A stretch of DNA of 64,000 bases. Origin: Streptomyces violascens. Lineage in GTDB: Bacteria; Actinomycetota; Actinomycetes; Streptomycetales; Streptomycetaceae. The translations under genes were made by a program, and so were the position numbers. Numbering within the stretch: the stretch's first letter is position 1; each line of letters begins with the position of its first letter. Below the pieces are notes generated by a model. It made no database searches. It saw only the letters and a list, made by a program, of their open reading frames with translations, and was not told the DNA's origin. The stretch is taken from positions 346,456 through 410,455 of the forward strand of contig NZ_BMUA01000003.1 of NCBI RefSeq assembly GCF_014649955.1, read 5' to 3'. Positions 16,125 through 24,177 of the stretch are shown here, piece after piece.

Positions 16125-16379
16125 ATGAACATTCACCACCATCTGAAGGCCGCCACCGTCGCGGCATCGCTCCTGCTCCTGGCCGCGCCCGGCATCGCCG
16201 CGGCGGACGGGAGCGCGGGACACGGCACCGACTCGAGCGCGGGACACGGCAAGGTCTCCGAGTTCGGCCGGCCCGAGGTGCTCGGCGGGCAGGGCAGGGT
16301 CGGCGAGGCGCTCAGCAACGGCATGGCCATGATGAGCGGAGCCCTCCAGCGCGGAGGCGGCACGACCGGAGCCAACTGA
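16125..16379 (+). CDS. Small secreted His/Gly-rich protein
   Basis: 84 residues. Signal peptide MNIHHHLKAATVAASLLLLA, cleaved after GIAAA. It then has an imperfect internal repeat (DGSAGHGTDSSAGHGKVSEFG) and a Met/Gly-rich C-terminus. It shares promoter geometry and the MNxxxxL start with the gene at 14455 but no clear sequence homology beyond the signal peptide. The GH26-like gene starts 29 bp downstream, so the pair is an operon. Function unknown. Confidence 0.7.
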   Translation: MNIHHHLKAATVAASLLLLAAPGIAAADGSAGHGTDSSAGHGKVSEFGRPEVLGGQGRVGEALSNGMAMMSGALQRGGGTTGAN

Positions 16380-16408
16380 GACCCGGGCCCGCCGGAAGGC
16401 CTCGACCG

Positions 16409-17389
16409 ATGGCCCCCTCGCCCCGGAGCATCCCGCCCTCGTGGAAGGCCGCGCTGTGTGCGCTGGTCCTGCTGCTGTCGGCGCTGGTTCCGCTCGCGTC
16501 CGAAAGCCTCCGGCAGGGCCCGCTGCCTCCCGCGTCCCGCACCGCGGCGGGCGTCTTCACGGGGTCGGACGCGACCGGCATCGGCAGGCTCGCGGAGGTC
16601 GAGAAGTGGCGCGGCCAGGGCCTGCTGCTCGCGGGCCACACCTATCTGCCGGGCGGTACGTGGCGCGACATCGAGGGCCCGCCGGGACTGCTCGCGCCCT
16701 GGGCCCGCTGGCGCCACCAGCGGGCGGACCGGGTCTTCGTCCTCAATGTGCCGATGCTGGACCACAGCGAGGAGGGCCTGTCCGACGAGCAGGTCCGCGC
16801 GCTGCTCGGGCAGGGTGCCCGCGGCGCCTTCGACGACCACTTCAGGCGCCTCGCCCAGCACCTGGTGGACCTTCAACTCACCGACACCATCGTGGTGTTG
16901 GGCTGGGAGATGAACGGCGTCACCTATACCCACCGGTGCGCCCCCGACCCCGGTGCGTGGCAGACGTACTGGCGCCGGATCGTCACGGCGATGCGTACGG
17001 TGGCGGGCCGACGGTTCCGGTTCGACTTCGCACCGAGCCGGGGGCGGGACGCCGTGCCCTGGACCGACTGCTATCCGGGCGATGCCTATGTGGACATCAT
17101 CGGCATGGACTCCTACGACCAGCCCGAGGGCCTGACGTTCCTCGGCCAGGTCGAGGAGCCGTACGGGCTGCGGGCGCAGGTGCGGTTCGCCGCCCGGCAC
17201 CACAAGCCGGTCTCGTATCCGGAGTGGGGGCTCTTCCGCAACGGGGACGACGCGGACTACATGCGCGAAATGGCCCGCTGGTTCCGCACCTACCGGCCCG
17301 TCTACCAGACCCTGACCGATTACTGCCCGCACGGCGTGTGGGAGTGCGCCGCCCATCCGGAGGCCGCACGTGCCTATCGCGCGAGGTGA
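16409..17389 (+). CDS. Secreted GH26-like glycoside hydrolase (copy 1)
   Basis: 326 residues. One N-terminal hydrophobic segment (WKAALCALVLLLSALVPLAS) acts as signal or anchor. The single catalytic domain has VVLGWEMNGVTYTHRC, with Glu in WEMNG as candidate acid/base, and SYPEWGLFRNGDD with the second candidate Glu. Between them are FRFDFAPSRGRDAVPWTDCYPGD and DIIGMDSYD. The WEMN/PEWG pair is typical of GH26-type TIM barrels (mannanase-like), a clan assignment by motif only. It is about 60 % similar by eye to the gene at 34084, but ends right after the catalytic domain. Confidence 0.8.
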   Translation: MAPSPRSIPPSWKAALCALVLLLSALVPLASESLRQGPLPPASRTAAGVFTGSDATGIGRLAEVEKWRGQGLLLAGHTYLPGGTWRDIEGPPGLLAPWARWRHQRADRVFVLNVPMLDHSEEGLSDEQVRALLGQGARGAFDDHFRRLAQHLVDLQLTDTIVVLGWEMNGVTYTHRCAPDPGAWQTYWRRIVTAMRTVAGRRFRFDFAPSRGRDAVPWTDCYPGDAYVDIIGMDSYDQPEGLTFLGQVEEPYGLRAQVRFAARHHKPVSYPEWGLFRNGDDADYMREMARWFRTYRPVYQTLTDYCPHGVWECAAHPEAARAYRAR

Positions 17390-17562
17390 CGTGCGGCATC
17401 CCAGCACGCCGCGGGTTGCGCCGTGTGGGGGCGCGGGCTGCGCCGGACGGGTTGTCTGCCGGTCGCGGCTCGCGTGGTCCAGGGGTCGCGTCAGCGCTGA
17501 TCCCAATTATGCGTATCAGCATCTGATTCTCCCTCCGGATTTACTGTTGAAGGGTCGCAGGC

Positions 17563-18231
17563 ATGTACAAGTTCACGGGTCCCGCAGCGCGGGCCGCTCT
17601 CGTCGCGGGTCTGGTCTCCGTGCTGGGCACCGGATATGCGGCGTACGCCGCGGACCACCCCGTCCCGGCCTCGCCGCACAGCACGTGCGCACCGCACTCC
17701 GACGCCGGGGAGGGAAAGGGAAACGACTCGGCCAACGGGCCCGAGGCCGCTCCCCGACCTCACCTCGCGCATCTCGCCATCGCCGAGAAGTGGGGCGAGC
17801 AGCCCCCCGGCAACGGCGGCACCGAGGAGCACGGCTCCGGCCCGCAGACTCCGTGGTCGCCGGGCTCCACCTCCACCCCGCCGAAGCACACGACCACCCC
17901 GACCCCGACGGTCCAGCCGACCTGGGGCGAGGAGACCCCGTCGGCCAGCACTCCGCCGGCCAGCACGCCGCCGACCACACCCTCGACGTCTCCCTCCGCC
18001 CCCTGGACGCCGGCTCCCACGCCGACGTACCCGACGTCCACCCCGCCGGAGCAGACGACGCCGGGCACGCCCTGGACCAGCGCGTCCCCGTCGGCCCCGC
18101 CGCACCTCGCGCACACCGGCGCCGGATCCAAGGCCTCCCTGCTCGGGGCGCTGAGCGCGGGCGCGATCGTCACAGGGGCGGCGGCGGTCGCGCTCACCCG
18201 GCGGGCTTCGCGGAGCAAGTGCGAGAAGTAG
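17563..18231 (+). CDS. Sortase-anchored Pro/Thr-rich surface protein
   Basis: 222 residues. A signal peptide ends near AAYAADHP. A long low-complexity Ser/Thr/Pro stalk covers about residues 75-185 (TPPKHTTTPTPTVQPTW, repeated STPPAST blocks). The C-terminal LAHTG (about 189-193), a hydrophobic stretch (LLGALSAGAIVTGAAAVAL) and a basic tail form a class E sortase signal as on long chaplins. The stalk presumably spans the wall and is likely glycosylated. The ATG follows GGGTCGCAGGC. Confidence 0.82.
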   Translation: MYKFTGPAARAALVAGLVSVLGTGYAAYAADHPVPASPHSTCAPHSDAGEGKGNDSANGPEAAPRPHLAHLAIAEKWGEQPPGNGGTEEHGSGPQTPWSPGSTSTPPKHTTTPTPTVQPTWGEETPSASTPPASTPPTTPSTSPSAPWTPAPTPTYPTSTPPEQTTPGTPWTSASPSAPPHLAHTGAGSKASLLGALSAGAIVTGAAAVALTRRASRSKCEK

Positions 18232-18288
18232 CGCGAAGGAGCCCGTCGCGCCGGTGACCGGTGCAGAACCGTTTTGGACACAGGCGTC

Positions 18289-18316
18289 CGTTACTTATGA
18301 GCGATCGACACGTTGA
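18289..18316 (+). promoter_or_regulatory. Near-consensus BldN promoter of chaplin 1
   Basis: CGTTAC (18289-18294), exactly 16 nt, CGTTGA (18311-18316). This differs by one base from the recalled CGTAAC-N16-CGTTGA consensus and predicts a start near 18323, giving a leader of about 48 nt. Confidence 0.75.
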
Positions 18317-18370
18317 AGTGAAATGACGACTGCGAGTCTGCGGTCGCGTGTCCATTCAAGGAGAACTTTG

Positions 18371-18640
18371 ATGTCTCGTATCGCGAAGACGGCCGCTGTC
18401 GTCGCCGGAGCGGGCGCCGTGGCGCTGGCCGGTGCGGGTATTGCCGCAGCCGACGCTGGCGCCGAGGCCGTCGCATCGCACTCCCCCGGAGTCCTCTCCG
18501 GCAACCTGCTCCAGGTTCCGGTGCACGTCCCGGTCAACCTCTGCGGCAACTCGGTCAACGTCATCGGGCTGCTGAACCCGGCGTTCGGCAACACCTGCGT
18601 CAACGAGGACAGCCACAACGAGGGCGGCTACGGGGAGTAG
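18371..18640 (+). CDS. Short chaplin 1, with a C-terminal tail
   Basis: 89 residues. Chaplins are secreted amyloid surfactants that coat aerial hyphae. The signal peptide (MSRIAKTAAVVAGAGAVALAG) is cleaved after IAAADA. One chaplin domain follows: HSPGVLSGNLLQVPVHVPVN, then LCGNSVNVIGLLNPAFGNTC with the conserved Cys pair. The domain normally ends at NTCVNK, but here an acidic and polar tail (VNEDSHNEGGYGE) is added. AAGGAGAA precedes the ATG. It is driven by the best BldN-like promoter in the window. Confidence 0.95.
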   Translation: MSRIAKTAAVVAGAGAVALAGAGIAAADAGAEAVASHSPGVLSGNLLQVPVHVPVNLCGNSVNVIGLLNPAFGNTCVNEDSHNEGGYGE

Positions 18641-18704
18641 ATCCCCGCCCTCCGGCCGGGCGCCCTGGCGGCGGTCGGCCGGTCATGCAACCCAGCAGTA
18701 CCAG

Positions 18705-18736
18705 CGGCCTCCCGGAATTCTTCCCCCGGGAGGCCG
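18705..18736. terminator. Bidirectional hairpin terminator
   Basis: CGGCCTCCCGG (18705-18715) and CCGGGAGGCCG (18726-18736) form a perfect 11-bp stem with a 10-base loop between chaplin 1 and the convergent tyrosinase gene. Confidence 0.75.
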
Positions 18737-18744
18737 TCGCCGTG

Positions 18745-19614
18745 TCAGGCGTATCGGTAGATCCCGCTGTGGTCCAGGACCGACGCGGGCGTGACGTCGA
18801 ACGGCGGCATCAGCTCCCTGAGCGAGGCCACCCGGCCGTGCTGCGGGTCCCCCTCCGGGGGCGGTACTTCCGGGAGATAGCGCTTGGACCCGGGGTGTGC
18901 GTCCTGCCAGCGCGACCAGAGGCTGTCGACGTACGCGTGGTGGAGCCAGAACAGGGGGTCGTTCACGGCAGCCGCGCCGAGCATGGTGCCGCTGACCCAG
19001 CGGTGCACCTGATTGTGGTTGCGGAACCGGGCCTCGCCCGAAGCCGTCGTCCAGCCCTCGATCTTGTTGCGGAACCCGGTCCTGCTGGTGGAGTCCCACG
19101 GCGCGACGTCATAGACGGGATCGGCGAGTGCGCGGTCCACGTCGGCGGGGGTGGGCAGGCGGATGGGGCGCGAGGGGCGGCCCACGTCCCTGGCCAGGAA
19201 GCGGCCTTCGGTGACGTTGACCGAGATCTCCCACTGCCCGCGGGCGTACGCGAAGGGACCGGTCATGACCTGGAAGTCGCCACGCCGCCCGTTGCCGCCC
19301 ATGAAGTCCTCGGCCCAGAGCGAGGAGGCGGGCGAGTTGTCCTGCGTCCAGTCCCAGTAGGGCAGCGTGACACGGGGGTTGACCCGCTGCAGGGCCTGCT
19401 CGAAAACCAGCAGGAACTGGCGGTGCCACGGCAGGAACGACGGCGCCATGTGCGCGACCCGCAGCCCGGCGTCGCCGTCCGAGACATAGAACGCGATGTG
19501 GGTCCGCACGAACTGGTCGTACACGCCGGTTCGCTTGAGTTCGAGTACGGCGCTGACGAAGGCCCGGCGTTCGGCGCTCGAAAGGTTCCGCTGGTTCTTA
19601 CGCGTGTACACCAC
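18745..19614 (-). CDS. melC2: Tyrosinase (copper monophenol oxidase)
   Basis: 289 residues. It oxidises tyrosine and catechols to quinones, leading to melanin. CuA histidines are in FVRTHIAFYV and HMAPSFLPWHRQFLLVFE. CuB is in FRNHNQVHRWVSGTMLGAAAVNDPLFWLHHAYVDSLWSRWQ. Family-typical YWDWTQDNSP is present. It has no signal peptide: family enzymes leave the cell bound to the Tat-exported partner encoded just upstream. The GTG start (19614) lies inside the partner gene and has GGAGGGAG 7 nt upstream, so translation is coupled. Confidence 0.95.
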   Translation of the reverse strand: MVYTRKNQRNLSSAERRAFVSAVLELKRTGVYDQFVRTHIAFYVSDGDAGLRVAHMAPSFLPWHRQFLLVFEQALQRVNPRVTLPYWDWTQDNSPASSLWAEDFMGGNGRRGDFQVMTGPFAYARGQWEISVNVTEGRFLARDVGRPSRPIRLPTPADVDRALADPVYDVAPWDSTSRTGFRNKIEGWTTASGEARFRNHNQVHRWVSGTMLGAAAVNDPLFWLHHAYVDSLWSRWQDAHPGSKRYLPEVPPPEGDPQHGRVASLRELMPPFDVTPASVLDHSGIYRYA

Positions 19615-20122
19615 GTGCGGCTCCCTCCTCGTGGCCGTGCACGGGTACGAAGGCGAGCCGGGCGGCGCCGAGCTCGGCCGCGGCGGCGCGTGCGGCTTCG
19701 CGGGCGGTGGCGTACGACTCGTAGTGGTCGACGGAGCTCAGGTAGCTGCCGTCGGCGCGGCGCATCAGGTCGAGCTGCCGGCCGTCCACGAACGCGGTGA
19801 CCGAGGCGCCGTCGGCCTCGATGGGCCAGCCCTGGATGCGGTGCCCGGCGTACATCTCGTCGAAGGTGAACCCGTCGTCCGGCTGCGGCGTGGCCGCGCC
19901 CGCGGGCTCGCCGTAGGCCCGGGCGGCCGGGATGCGGGAGAGCGCGGCCGCGGTGAAGGCGACGGTCGCCGAGGCGAACAGGGCGCGCAACAGGCTACGC
20001 CGGGCCATGTGCCAGGTGGTGCGGGGCGGGGGCGTGCCGGGCCGGGTGGGCTCGGGGGCTCGGCCCCTGGGGCGGGTGCGGCCCGTCCGGTATGCGTGCC
20101 AGAAGTGTGTCGCGTCGTTCAT
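19598..20122 (-). CDS. melC1: Tyrosinase cofactor / copper chaperone MelC1 with long N-terminus
   Basis: 174 residues. It delivers copper to and carries out the tyrosinase. A twin-arginine signal (ARRSLLRALFASATVAFTAA) begins only at about residue 38. A Pro/Arg-rich extension precedes it, longer than usual for this family. The mature part has FTFDEMYAGHRIQGWPIEAD, VTAFVDGRQLDLMRRADGSYLSSVDHYE and a C-terminal FVPVHGHEEGA whose histidines are copper candidates. ATG 20122 has GAGGGAGA upstream; an internal start near the WHMARRS methionine would give a standard-sized protein. Confidence 0.88.
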   Translation of the reverse strand: MNDATHFWHAYRTGRTRPRGRAPEPTRPGTPPPRTTWHMARRSLLRALFASATVAFTAAALSRIPAARAYGEPAGAATPQPDDGFTFDEMYAGHRIQGWPIEADGASVTAFVDGRQLDLMRRADGSYLSSVDHYESYATAREAARAAAAELGAARLAFVPVHGHEEGAARGVHA

Positions 20123-20171
20123 CGGCGTCTCCCTCGTGCTCGCTCGCGCGGACTCGTCCGGCACATGCGTA

Positions 20172-20201
20172 GGCCCCGGAAGCCTTCGTGGTTCCGGGGC
20201 C
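20172..20201. terminator. Hairpin
   Basis: GGCCCCGGAA (20172-20181) pairs with TTCCGGGGCC (20192-20201), a perfect 10-bp stem, 10-base loop. Confidence 0.6.
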
Positions 20202-20297
20202 CGTCCAAGCGTCCGCTCTCCTTGTTCGATGCCGGTTCAACGACGCCCGGAGTCACAGGAAACGGTTGCCGCCTCACGGCACGGCAGCGGGCGGGCT

Positions 20298-20333
20298 CTC
20301 CCCGGGCCGGTACTGGTTGCACGGCCCGGGGAG
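20298..20333. terminator. Hairpin after the VKOR gene
   Basis: CTCCCCGGGCCG (20298-20309) pairs with CGGCCCGGGGAG (20322-20333), a perfect 12-bp stem about 100 bp past the VKOR stop. Confidence 0.65.
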
Positions 20334-20435
20334 GCTTCAACCATGCGACTGGTCAGTGGAGTCAACGCCTCCGCTCACGTGGCGTGTCGGCGTGCGCGGG
20401 CGATTCACGCGGTCGGCCCAACGTTCCTGCCGGTC

Positions 20436-21086
20436 TCAGCCGGTCCAGAAGTCCCACCAGCGGGTCAGGATCAGCATCCCGACCACCCCGATGTGCAGCA
20501 CGGGCACGGCCCAGCCGAACTCGGCGAACAGCGGCCTGGCCCACCTCGGCGCAGGCAAGGCCGAGTTGCCCACGTTGAGCGCGGTGACCCGCCAGAACAG
20601 GACGATGGTGGCGACCCACGCCAGGCAGCACCACAGGCACAGCGCGTCGATCCGGTAGAGCGACTCGAACTGGAGCCAGCTGACGAAGACGACCCCGGCC
20701 AACGCCCCCGTGTTCAGCGTCAGCCAGTACCAGCGCCCGAACCGGCCGCCCCCGAGCAGGCTCATGCCGACGCAGACGACGATCCCGTACGCGACCAGGC
20801 CCAGCATGGGGTTCGGGAAGCCGAAGACGGAGGCCTGGGCGCTCTTCATGACGCTGCCGCAGGAGATCACCGGGTTGAGGCTGCACCCGGGTACGAAGTT
20901 CGGGTTCCTGAGGAGCTCGAACTCGTCGAGGGTGATGACCCATGAGGCGAGCAGGCCGGCCGCGCCGGTGAGCACGACCAGCCAGGCGAAGCCGCGGCCA
21001 GCGCCGAAGCGGGCGCGGCCCGGCGGCGGCGGGCCGGACGGATCGGTGGCCGGCGCCTGGTGCGGGATCGTCCCGGGAGTGGGCAT
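20436..21086 (-). CDS. Vitamin K epoxide reductase (VKOR) family protein
   Basis: 216 residues with about five membrane helices. Bacterial VKOR reoxidises DsbA-like partners using quinone. The redox CxxC is in DALCLWCCLAWVAT (about residues 150-163). The outer loop Cys pair is PGCSLNPVISCGSVM (about 72-86), with the conserved Ser between. There is no fused thioredoxin domain, so a separate DsbA-like protein must act as partner; none is encoded nearby. ATG 21086 has GGAG 9 nt upstream. It is followed by secreted proteins that all need paired cysteines (chaplins, rodlins). Confidence 0.9.
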   Translation of the reverse strand: MPTPGTIPHQAPATDPSGPPPPGRARFGAGRGFAWLVVLTGAAGLLASWVITLDEFELLRNPNFVPGCSLNPVISCGSVMKSAQASVFGFPNPMLGLVAYGIVVCVGMSLLGGGRFGRWYWLTLNTGALAGVVFVSWLQFESLYRIDALCLWCCLAWVATIVLFWRVTALNVGNSALPAPRWARPLFAEFGWAVPVLHIGVVGMLILTRWWDFWTG

Positions 21087-21120
21087 GGCTGTCGTCTCCA
21101 CTTCTTGTCCGGCGGCGGGG

Positions 21121-21621
21121 TCAGCCGCGCAGGCGGCGGACGGGGAGGACGCAGTGGCCGGCGGTGGAGATGGTGTCCGCGTCGCCCGCGAACGCCCTCA
21201 GCCGCTCGTCACCGACGGCGATTCCGGGCAGCGCATCGGGCCAGGAGCGGGTGGCGAACATGAACTGGACGGTGCCGCGCCTCTCGGCCGCCACGAGCCA
21301 CTCGGGCGGCACCGGGCACTGGACGGTCAGCGACGGCATGGTCAGGACGGCCTGGCCGCCCTGGACGACGAGGGCCACCGGGAGCGCGGCCCCGCGGTCC
21401 TTGTCGAGCACGCTGCCGGCCGGCATGCCCAGTTCGTCGAGCAGCGCCCGCGCGGCGGTCTCAGCGCCCTCGGGCCCCTCGGTCCCGTCACCGAGCGGGT
21501 ACGCCATGAGGAACGGCACATCATCGCCCTCGTCGGGGTGTCCGCCGCTCCACGCGATGACGACGAGCGAGCCCAACAGGACGGCCCTGGACGGCTCTAC
21601 GGCGCTGATGGCTGAAGTCAT
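21121..21621 (-). CDS. DUF5949-like protein
   Basis: 166 residues, cytosolic. It matches what I recall of the Streptomyces DUF5949 family: LGSLVVIAWSGGHPDEGDDVPFLMAYPLGDG, ARALLDELGMPAG, QAVLTMPSLTVQCPVPPEWL and a C-terminal HCVLPVRRLRG. No catalytic motif is known. It ends 34 bp before the VKOR start with no terminator, so the two are probably co-transcribed. Confidence 0.7.
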   Translation of the reverse strand: MTSAISAVEPSRAVLLGSLVVIAWSGGHPDEGDDVPFLMAYPLGDGTEGPEGAETAARALLDELGMPAGSVLDKDRGAALPVALVVQGGQAVLTMPSLTVQCPVPPEWLVAAERRGTVQFMFATRSWPDALPGIAVGDERLRAFAGDADTISTAGHCVLPVRRLRG

Positions 21622-21769
21622 GCCGGGACTCTAGGACATTCCGGGCACCGTGCTGCGCTGCCGTCACCCGTCCGGATGAAACCGCCTTCGCGCCCCCTCG
21701 CAGCGCCTCGCTGCCCTTTCCGGGCCCTTCCCGGGCCCGTCGCCGGCCCTTCCGCGCCCGGACGCAGCA

Positions 21770-21806
21770 GGGCGGCTCCGGAATCCCCAACTCCACGGAG
21801 CCGCCC
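21770..21806. terminator. Hairpin terminator of chaplin 2
   Basis: GGGCGGCTCCG (21770-21780) and CGGAGCCGCCC (21796-21806) form a perfect 11-bp stem 40 bp past the chaplin 2 stop. Confidence 0.7.
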
Positions 21807-21846
21807 GTCCTGCACTACGCGACCGGCGTGAACCGGCGTTCAACCA

Positions 21847-22086
21847 CTAGGAGTTGGCGCACACGTTCCCGAATGCCGGGTTCAGGGCGCCGATGACGCT
21901 GACGGTGTTGCCGCACACGTTGACCGGCACGTGCAGGGGAATCTGCACCACGTTGCCGGAAATGACGCCGGGCGAGTGCGCGGCCGCACCCTGCGCACCC
22001 GCATCGGCGAAGGCGGCACCGGAAGCGGCGCCCGTGACAAGACCCGCGGCGACAAACGCCAGAGCGGTCTTCCTGGCTGTGTTCAT
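21847..22086 (-). CDS. Short chaplin 2
   Basis: 79 residues. Signal peptide MNTARKTALAFVAAGLVTGA, cleaved after AAFA. One chaplin domain (HSPGVISGNVVQIPLHVPVNVCGNTVSVIGALNPAFGNVC) has both cysteines and ends in ANS instead of the usual VNK. It has the right size and layout for the short ChpD-H type. I found no convincing BldN-like promoter upstream, unlike its relatives. GGAAGGTTTCACC precedes the ATG. Confidence 0.93.
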   Translation of the reverse strand: MNTARKTALAFVAAGLVTGAASGAAFADAGAQGAAAHSPGVISGNVVQIPLHVPVNVCGNTVSVIGALNPAFGNVCANS

Positions 22087-22289
22087 GGTGAAACCTTCCG
22101 TTCGGGATGGCCTCAGCGTAGGCAGACGCCCAGGAGGCACCGGAAGTGAACACGCCGGGTTTATTGTCTTTCCCTCGTACAGCGCATGAACGGGCCGATT
22201 GTCCGATCAATTCACTGTCGGGAAAGAGGAGTTCACCATGGGGGAGATCAAGATGCGGTGATCAATGCGTGGGGATGAGCATGGGGTGA

Positions 22290-22628
22290 TCAGCCGACCG
22301 GGAGGCCGCCGATGAGCTGGTCCGGACTGGTTGCCGCGTCGGTCTTCCTGATGCTCTTGGCGGTGCCGACCACGGTGTGACCCAGCGAGTCGTCCCTCTC
22401 GGAGGTGAACAGGGTGGTGTGGATGGGCTGCGCGTCGGCCAGGTTCGCCTCGGCGACGTTCTGGGCGATGGTGTCGAGGCCGCCGTTGAGGCTCATGGGT
22501 GTGAGCTCACCGGCCTTGAAGGCCGGCGCCGCCGGTGGCGTGATGTTGCCGGCCGCGAAGGCCGGCGCCGCCGCGCCCACGACCGCGAGGGAGCCGGCGA
22601 GTGCCGCAGCAACCTTCATCGACTTCAT
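22290..22628 (-). CDS. Small secreted protein of unknown function
   Basis: 112 residues. A signal peptide (MKSMKVAAALAGSLAVVGAA) ends at APAFAA. The mature chain begins GNITPPAAPAFKAGELTPMSLNGGLDTIAQNV and has no Cys. Three ATGs lie in tandem. Position 22628 is chosen because GGAAGGA is then 7 nt upstream. It is a typical small exported Streptomyces protein without a named domain, in a leftward run with chaplins 2-4. Confidence 0.68.
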   Translation of the reverse strand: MKSMKVAAALAGSLAVVGAAAPAFAAGNITPPAAPAFKAGELTPMSLNGGLDTIAQNVAEANLADAQPIHTTLFTSERDDSLGHTVVGTAKSIRKTDAATSPDQLIGGLPVG

Positions 22629-22931
22629 CATCATTCCTTCCGCGGCGAGTTGGATCGCCGAATTGGCTGCACGCACCGCACACCGCTGGCGCCGTGCGTG
22701 TCTCTGAAAGCATTGCGCTGCTTCGCCCTGAGTAACGACTCCCGGACGATTGGGAAACCCTTCGGGCACCGATTCATGGGCTGCCCGCGAATTTCGGAAA
22801 CCCGCAGATACTCGTATGGGATTTCATTAATTGCCGTGCGAGGAAGGGGAGTTGGGGGGTCTCTGTCGGCTTCCGGACAGCCGAGAGCGCCGGTCGCGAC
22901 GGCAGGCCGGCGCTCTCGGCGGGGATACGGA
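22629..22931. other. Intergenic gap holding one strong terminator
   Basis: No further gene seen. The hairpin at 22880-22920 ends the upstream secreted-protein gene. The remaining 250 bp presumably carry the promoter of the gene at 22628, but no -35/-10 pair stands out. Confidence 0.5.
22880..22920. terminator. Hairpin terminator of the gene at 22932
   Basis: GCCGAGAGCGCCGG (22880-22893) and CCGGCGCTCTCGGC (22907-22920) form a perfect 14-bp stem just past the stop codon. Confidence 0.75.
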
Positions 22932-23516
22932 TCAGGCGACGGGCAGGGGTGCCGGCAGCTTGGGCAGGGGGAGGCCCGGCAGGGCGGGCAGCGGCAGGCC
23001 GCTGCCGAGCAGGATGGCCAGGATGACGCCGATGAGGCCGGTGAGCACCGCGGTCGCCGCGGCCAGGATGGCGACGACATCGCCCTTGGTGACGGCGGCG
23101 ATGAGGTCGGCGATGGCCTTCTTGGCCGCCGCGATCGCGTCGTCCTTGATGTCCATCGGGGCGCCGGACTTCTGCGGTCCGCCGAGCGGAAGCCCGGGGG
23201 CGGTGGGCGCCGCCGGGGCCGCCGACTTGACCGCGTCGAGGGCGGCCGTCGCCTTGGCGGCCAGCGCCGCGGCATCGGCCGGGGACGCCCCGCCGAGCAC
23301 GCCGTTCAGCAGGTCGGTCACGGTCGAGAGCAGTGGCCCGACGGGGCCCAGCTGCTTGATCTGTGCGAGCAGGGCGTCGGCACCCGGTACCGGTACGTCG
23401 GCACGGACCGATCGCGGCGGCTGGAAGTCGGCGGCCATCGCCGTTTCAGCGGATCCGATGACGATCACGGTCGAAAGAGCCACGGCGACCAGTCGCCGTG
23501 GTGTGCGTACGCGCAT
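22932..23516 (-). CDS. Secreted Ala-rich helical protein
   Basis: 194 residues. Signal peptide MRVRTPRRLVAVALSTVIVI, cleaved near AMAADF. The mature region is helix-rich (VTDLLNGVLGGASPADAAALAAKATAALDAV; IAAAKKAIADLIAAVTKGDVVAIL) and ends in a hydrophobic, Pro/Leu-repeat tail (GLPLPALPGLPLPKLPAPLP). The hydrophobic segment before the tail might act as a membrane association element. GAAGGAGG precedes the ATG. No family recognised. Confidence 0.72.
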   Translation of the reverse strand: MRVRTPRRLVAVALSTVIVIGSAETAMAADFQPPRSVRADVPVPGADALLAQIKQLGPVGPLLSTVTDLLNGVLGGASPADAAALAAKATAALDAVKSAAPAAPTAPGLPLGGPQKSGAPMDIKDDAIAAAKKAIADLIAAVTKGDVVAILAAATAVLTGLIGVILAILLGSGLPLPALPGLPLPKLPAPLPVA

Positions 23517-23692
23517 GAAACGGTCCTCCTTCGGTGAGGCGTGTGAATTCTTCTCACCGTCCGCGGGCACCGGAACCCCCGCAACCGCATGGCCGTCCTG
23601 TCGGACCGTCAGATCCGCACCGCACTGCATCTAGCTGGTACAACTCCGTGCCCGGGGCACCTTGGTGATCTACCGCCATCCGGGGCAGCACA

Positions 23693-23731
23693 AAGCCCCG
23701 GCGGCTCCGGGAAGGGGAGCGGCCGGGGCTT
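23693..23731. terminator. Hairpin terminator of chaplin 3
   Basis: AAGCCCCGGC (23693-23702) and GCCGGGGCTT (23722-23731) form a 10-bp stem. The interior CGGCTCC and GGGAGCG can extend it. It begins 10 bp past the chaplin 3 stop. Confidence 0.75.
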
Positions 23732-23741
23732 CGGCGAGTAA

Positions 23742-23981
23742 CTACTTGTTGACGCAGGTGTTGCCGAACGCCGGGTTCAGCAGACCGATCACGGTCACCG
23801 TGTTGCCGCAGACGTTGACAGGGATGTGGACGGGGGCCTGTGCCGCGTTCCCGGAGACGACACCGGGGGAGTGGGTGGCCGCGCCATGCGCGTCGGCATT
23901 GGCGGAAGCGACGCCGGCCCCACCGGCGATGGCTGCGGCGGCAGCGGTGGACAGGACCAGGGCCTTCGCGGTACGCGACAT
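23742..23981 (-). CDS. Short chaplin 3
   Basis: 79 residues. Signal peptide MSRTAKALVLSTAAAAAIAG, cleaved after GVASA. The chaplin domain THSPGVVSGNAAQAPVHIPVN plus VCGNTVTVIGLLNPAFGNTC is followed by the canonical VNK end. Both cysteines are present. A weak BldN-like pair lies at 24041-24069. It sits between the helical secreted protein and chaplin 4 on the same strand, each with its own terminator or leader, so expression is probably individual. Confidence 0.95.
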   Translation of the reverse strand: MSRTAKALVLSTAAAAAIAGGAGVASANADAHGAATHSPGVVSGNAAQAPVHIPVNVCGNTVTVIGLLNPAFGNTCVNK

Positions 23982-24040
23982 GGAGAAGCACTCCTAGATT
24001 GAGAAAGTCATTGACCGGGTGTGGTCACTCGACCTAGACC

Positions 24041-24069
24041 CCAACGCGGCCCCCGGGCCCACGGTTTTG
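24041..24069 (-). promoter_or_regulatory. Weak BldN-like promoter of chaplin 3
   Basis: Read on the minus strand: CAAAAC (24069-24064), 17 nt, CGTTGG (24046-24041). The -10 element fits well, but the -35 and the 17-nt spacing are off the pattern. Confidence 0.3.
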
Positions 24070-24177
24070 CCTCTAACGGGTGAACCGGGGTTTCGGAGAT
24101 CGCGAAATCGGCCAAAGGGCGGGTCCGGACCGTGAACGCCGGCCGCCTCCATGGTCCAGGGGCGTCACCCCTGCGGA

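Larger units (their letters stand above)
20123..20435. other. Intergenic region with two strong hairpins
   Basis: No coding potential seen. It holds two perfect stems, at 20172-20201 and 20298-20333. The order suggests termination of the VKOR unit before melC1, with the melC promoter in between. No operator recognised. Confidence 0.55.

Noticed and set aside
22087..22250. BldN-like promoter for chaplin 2
   Set aside because: Candidates such as AATTGA or CGTTCA have no -35 partner at 16-17 nt; not supported.
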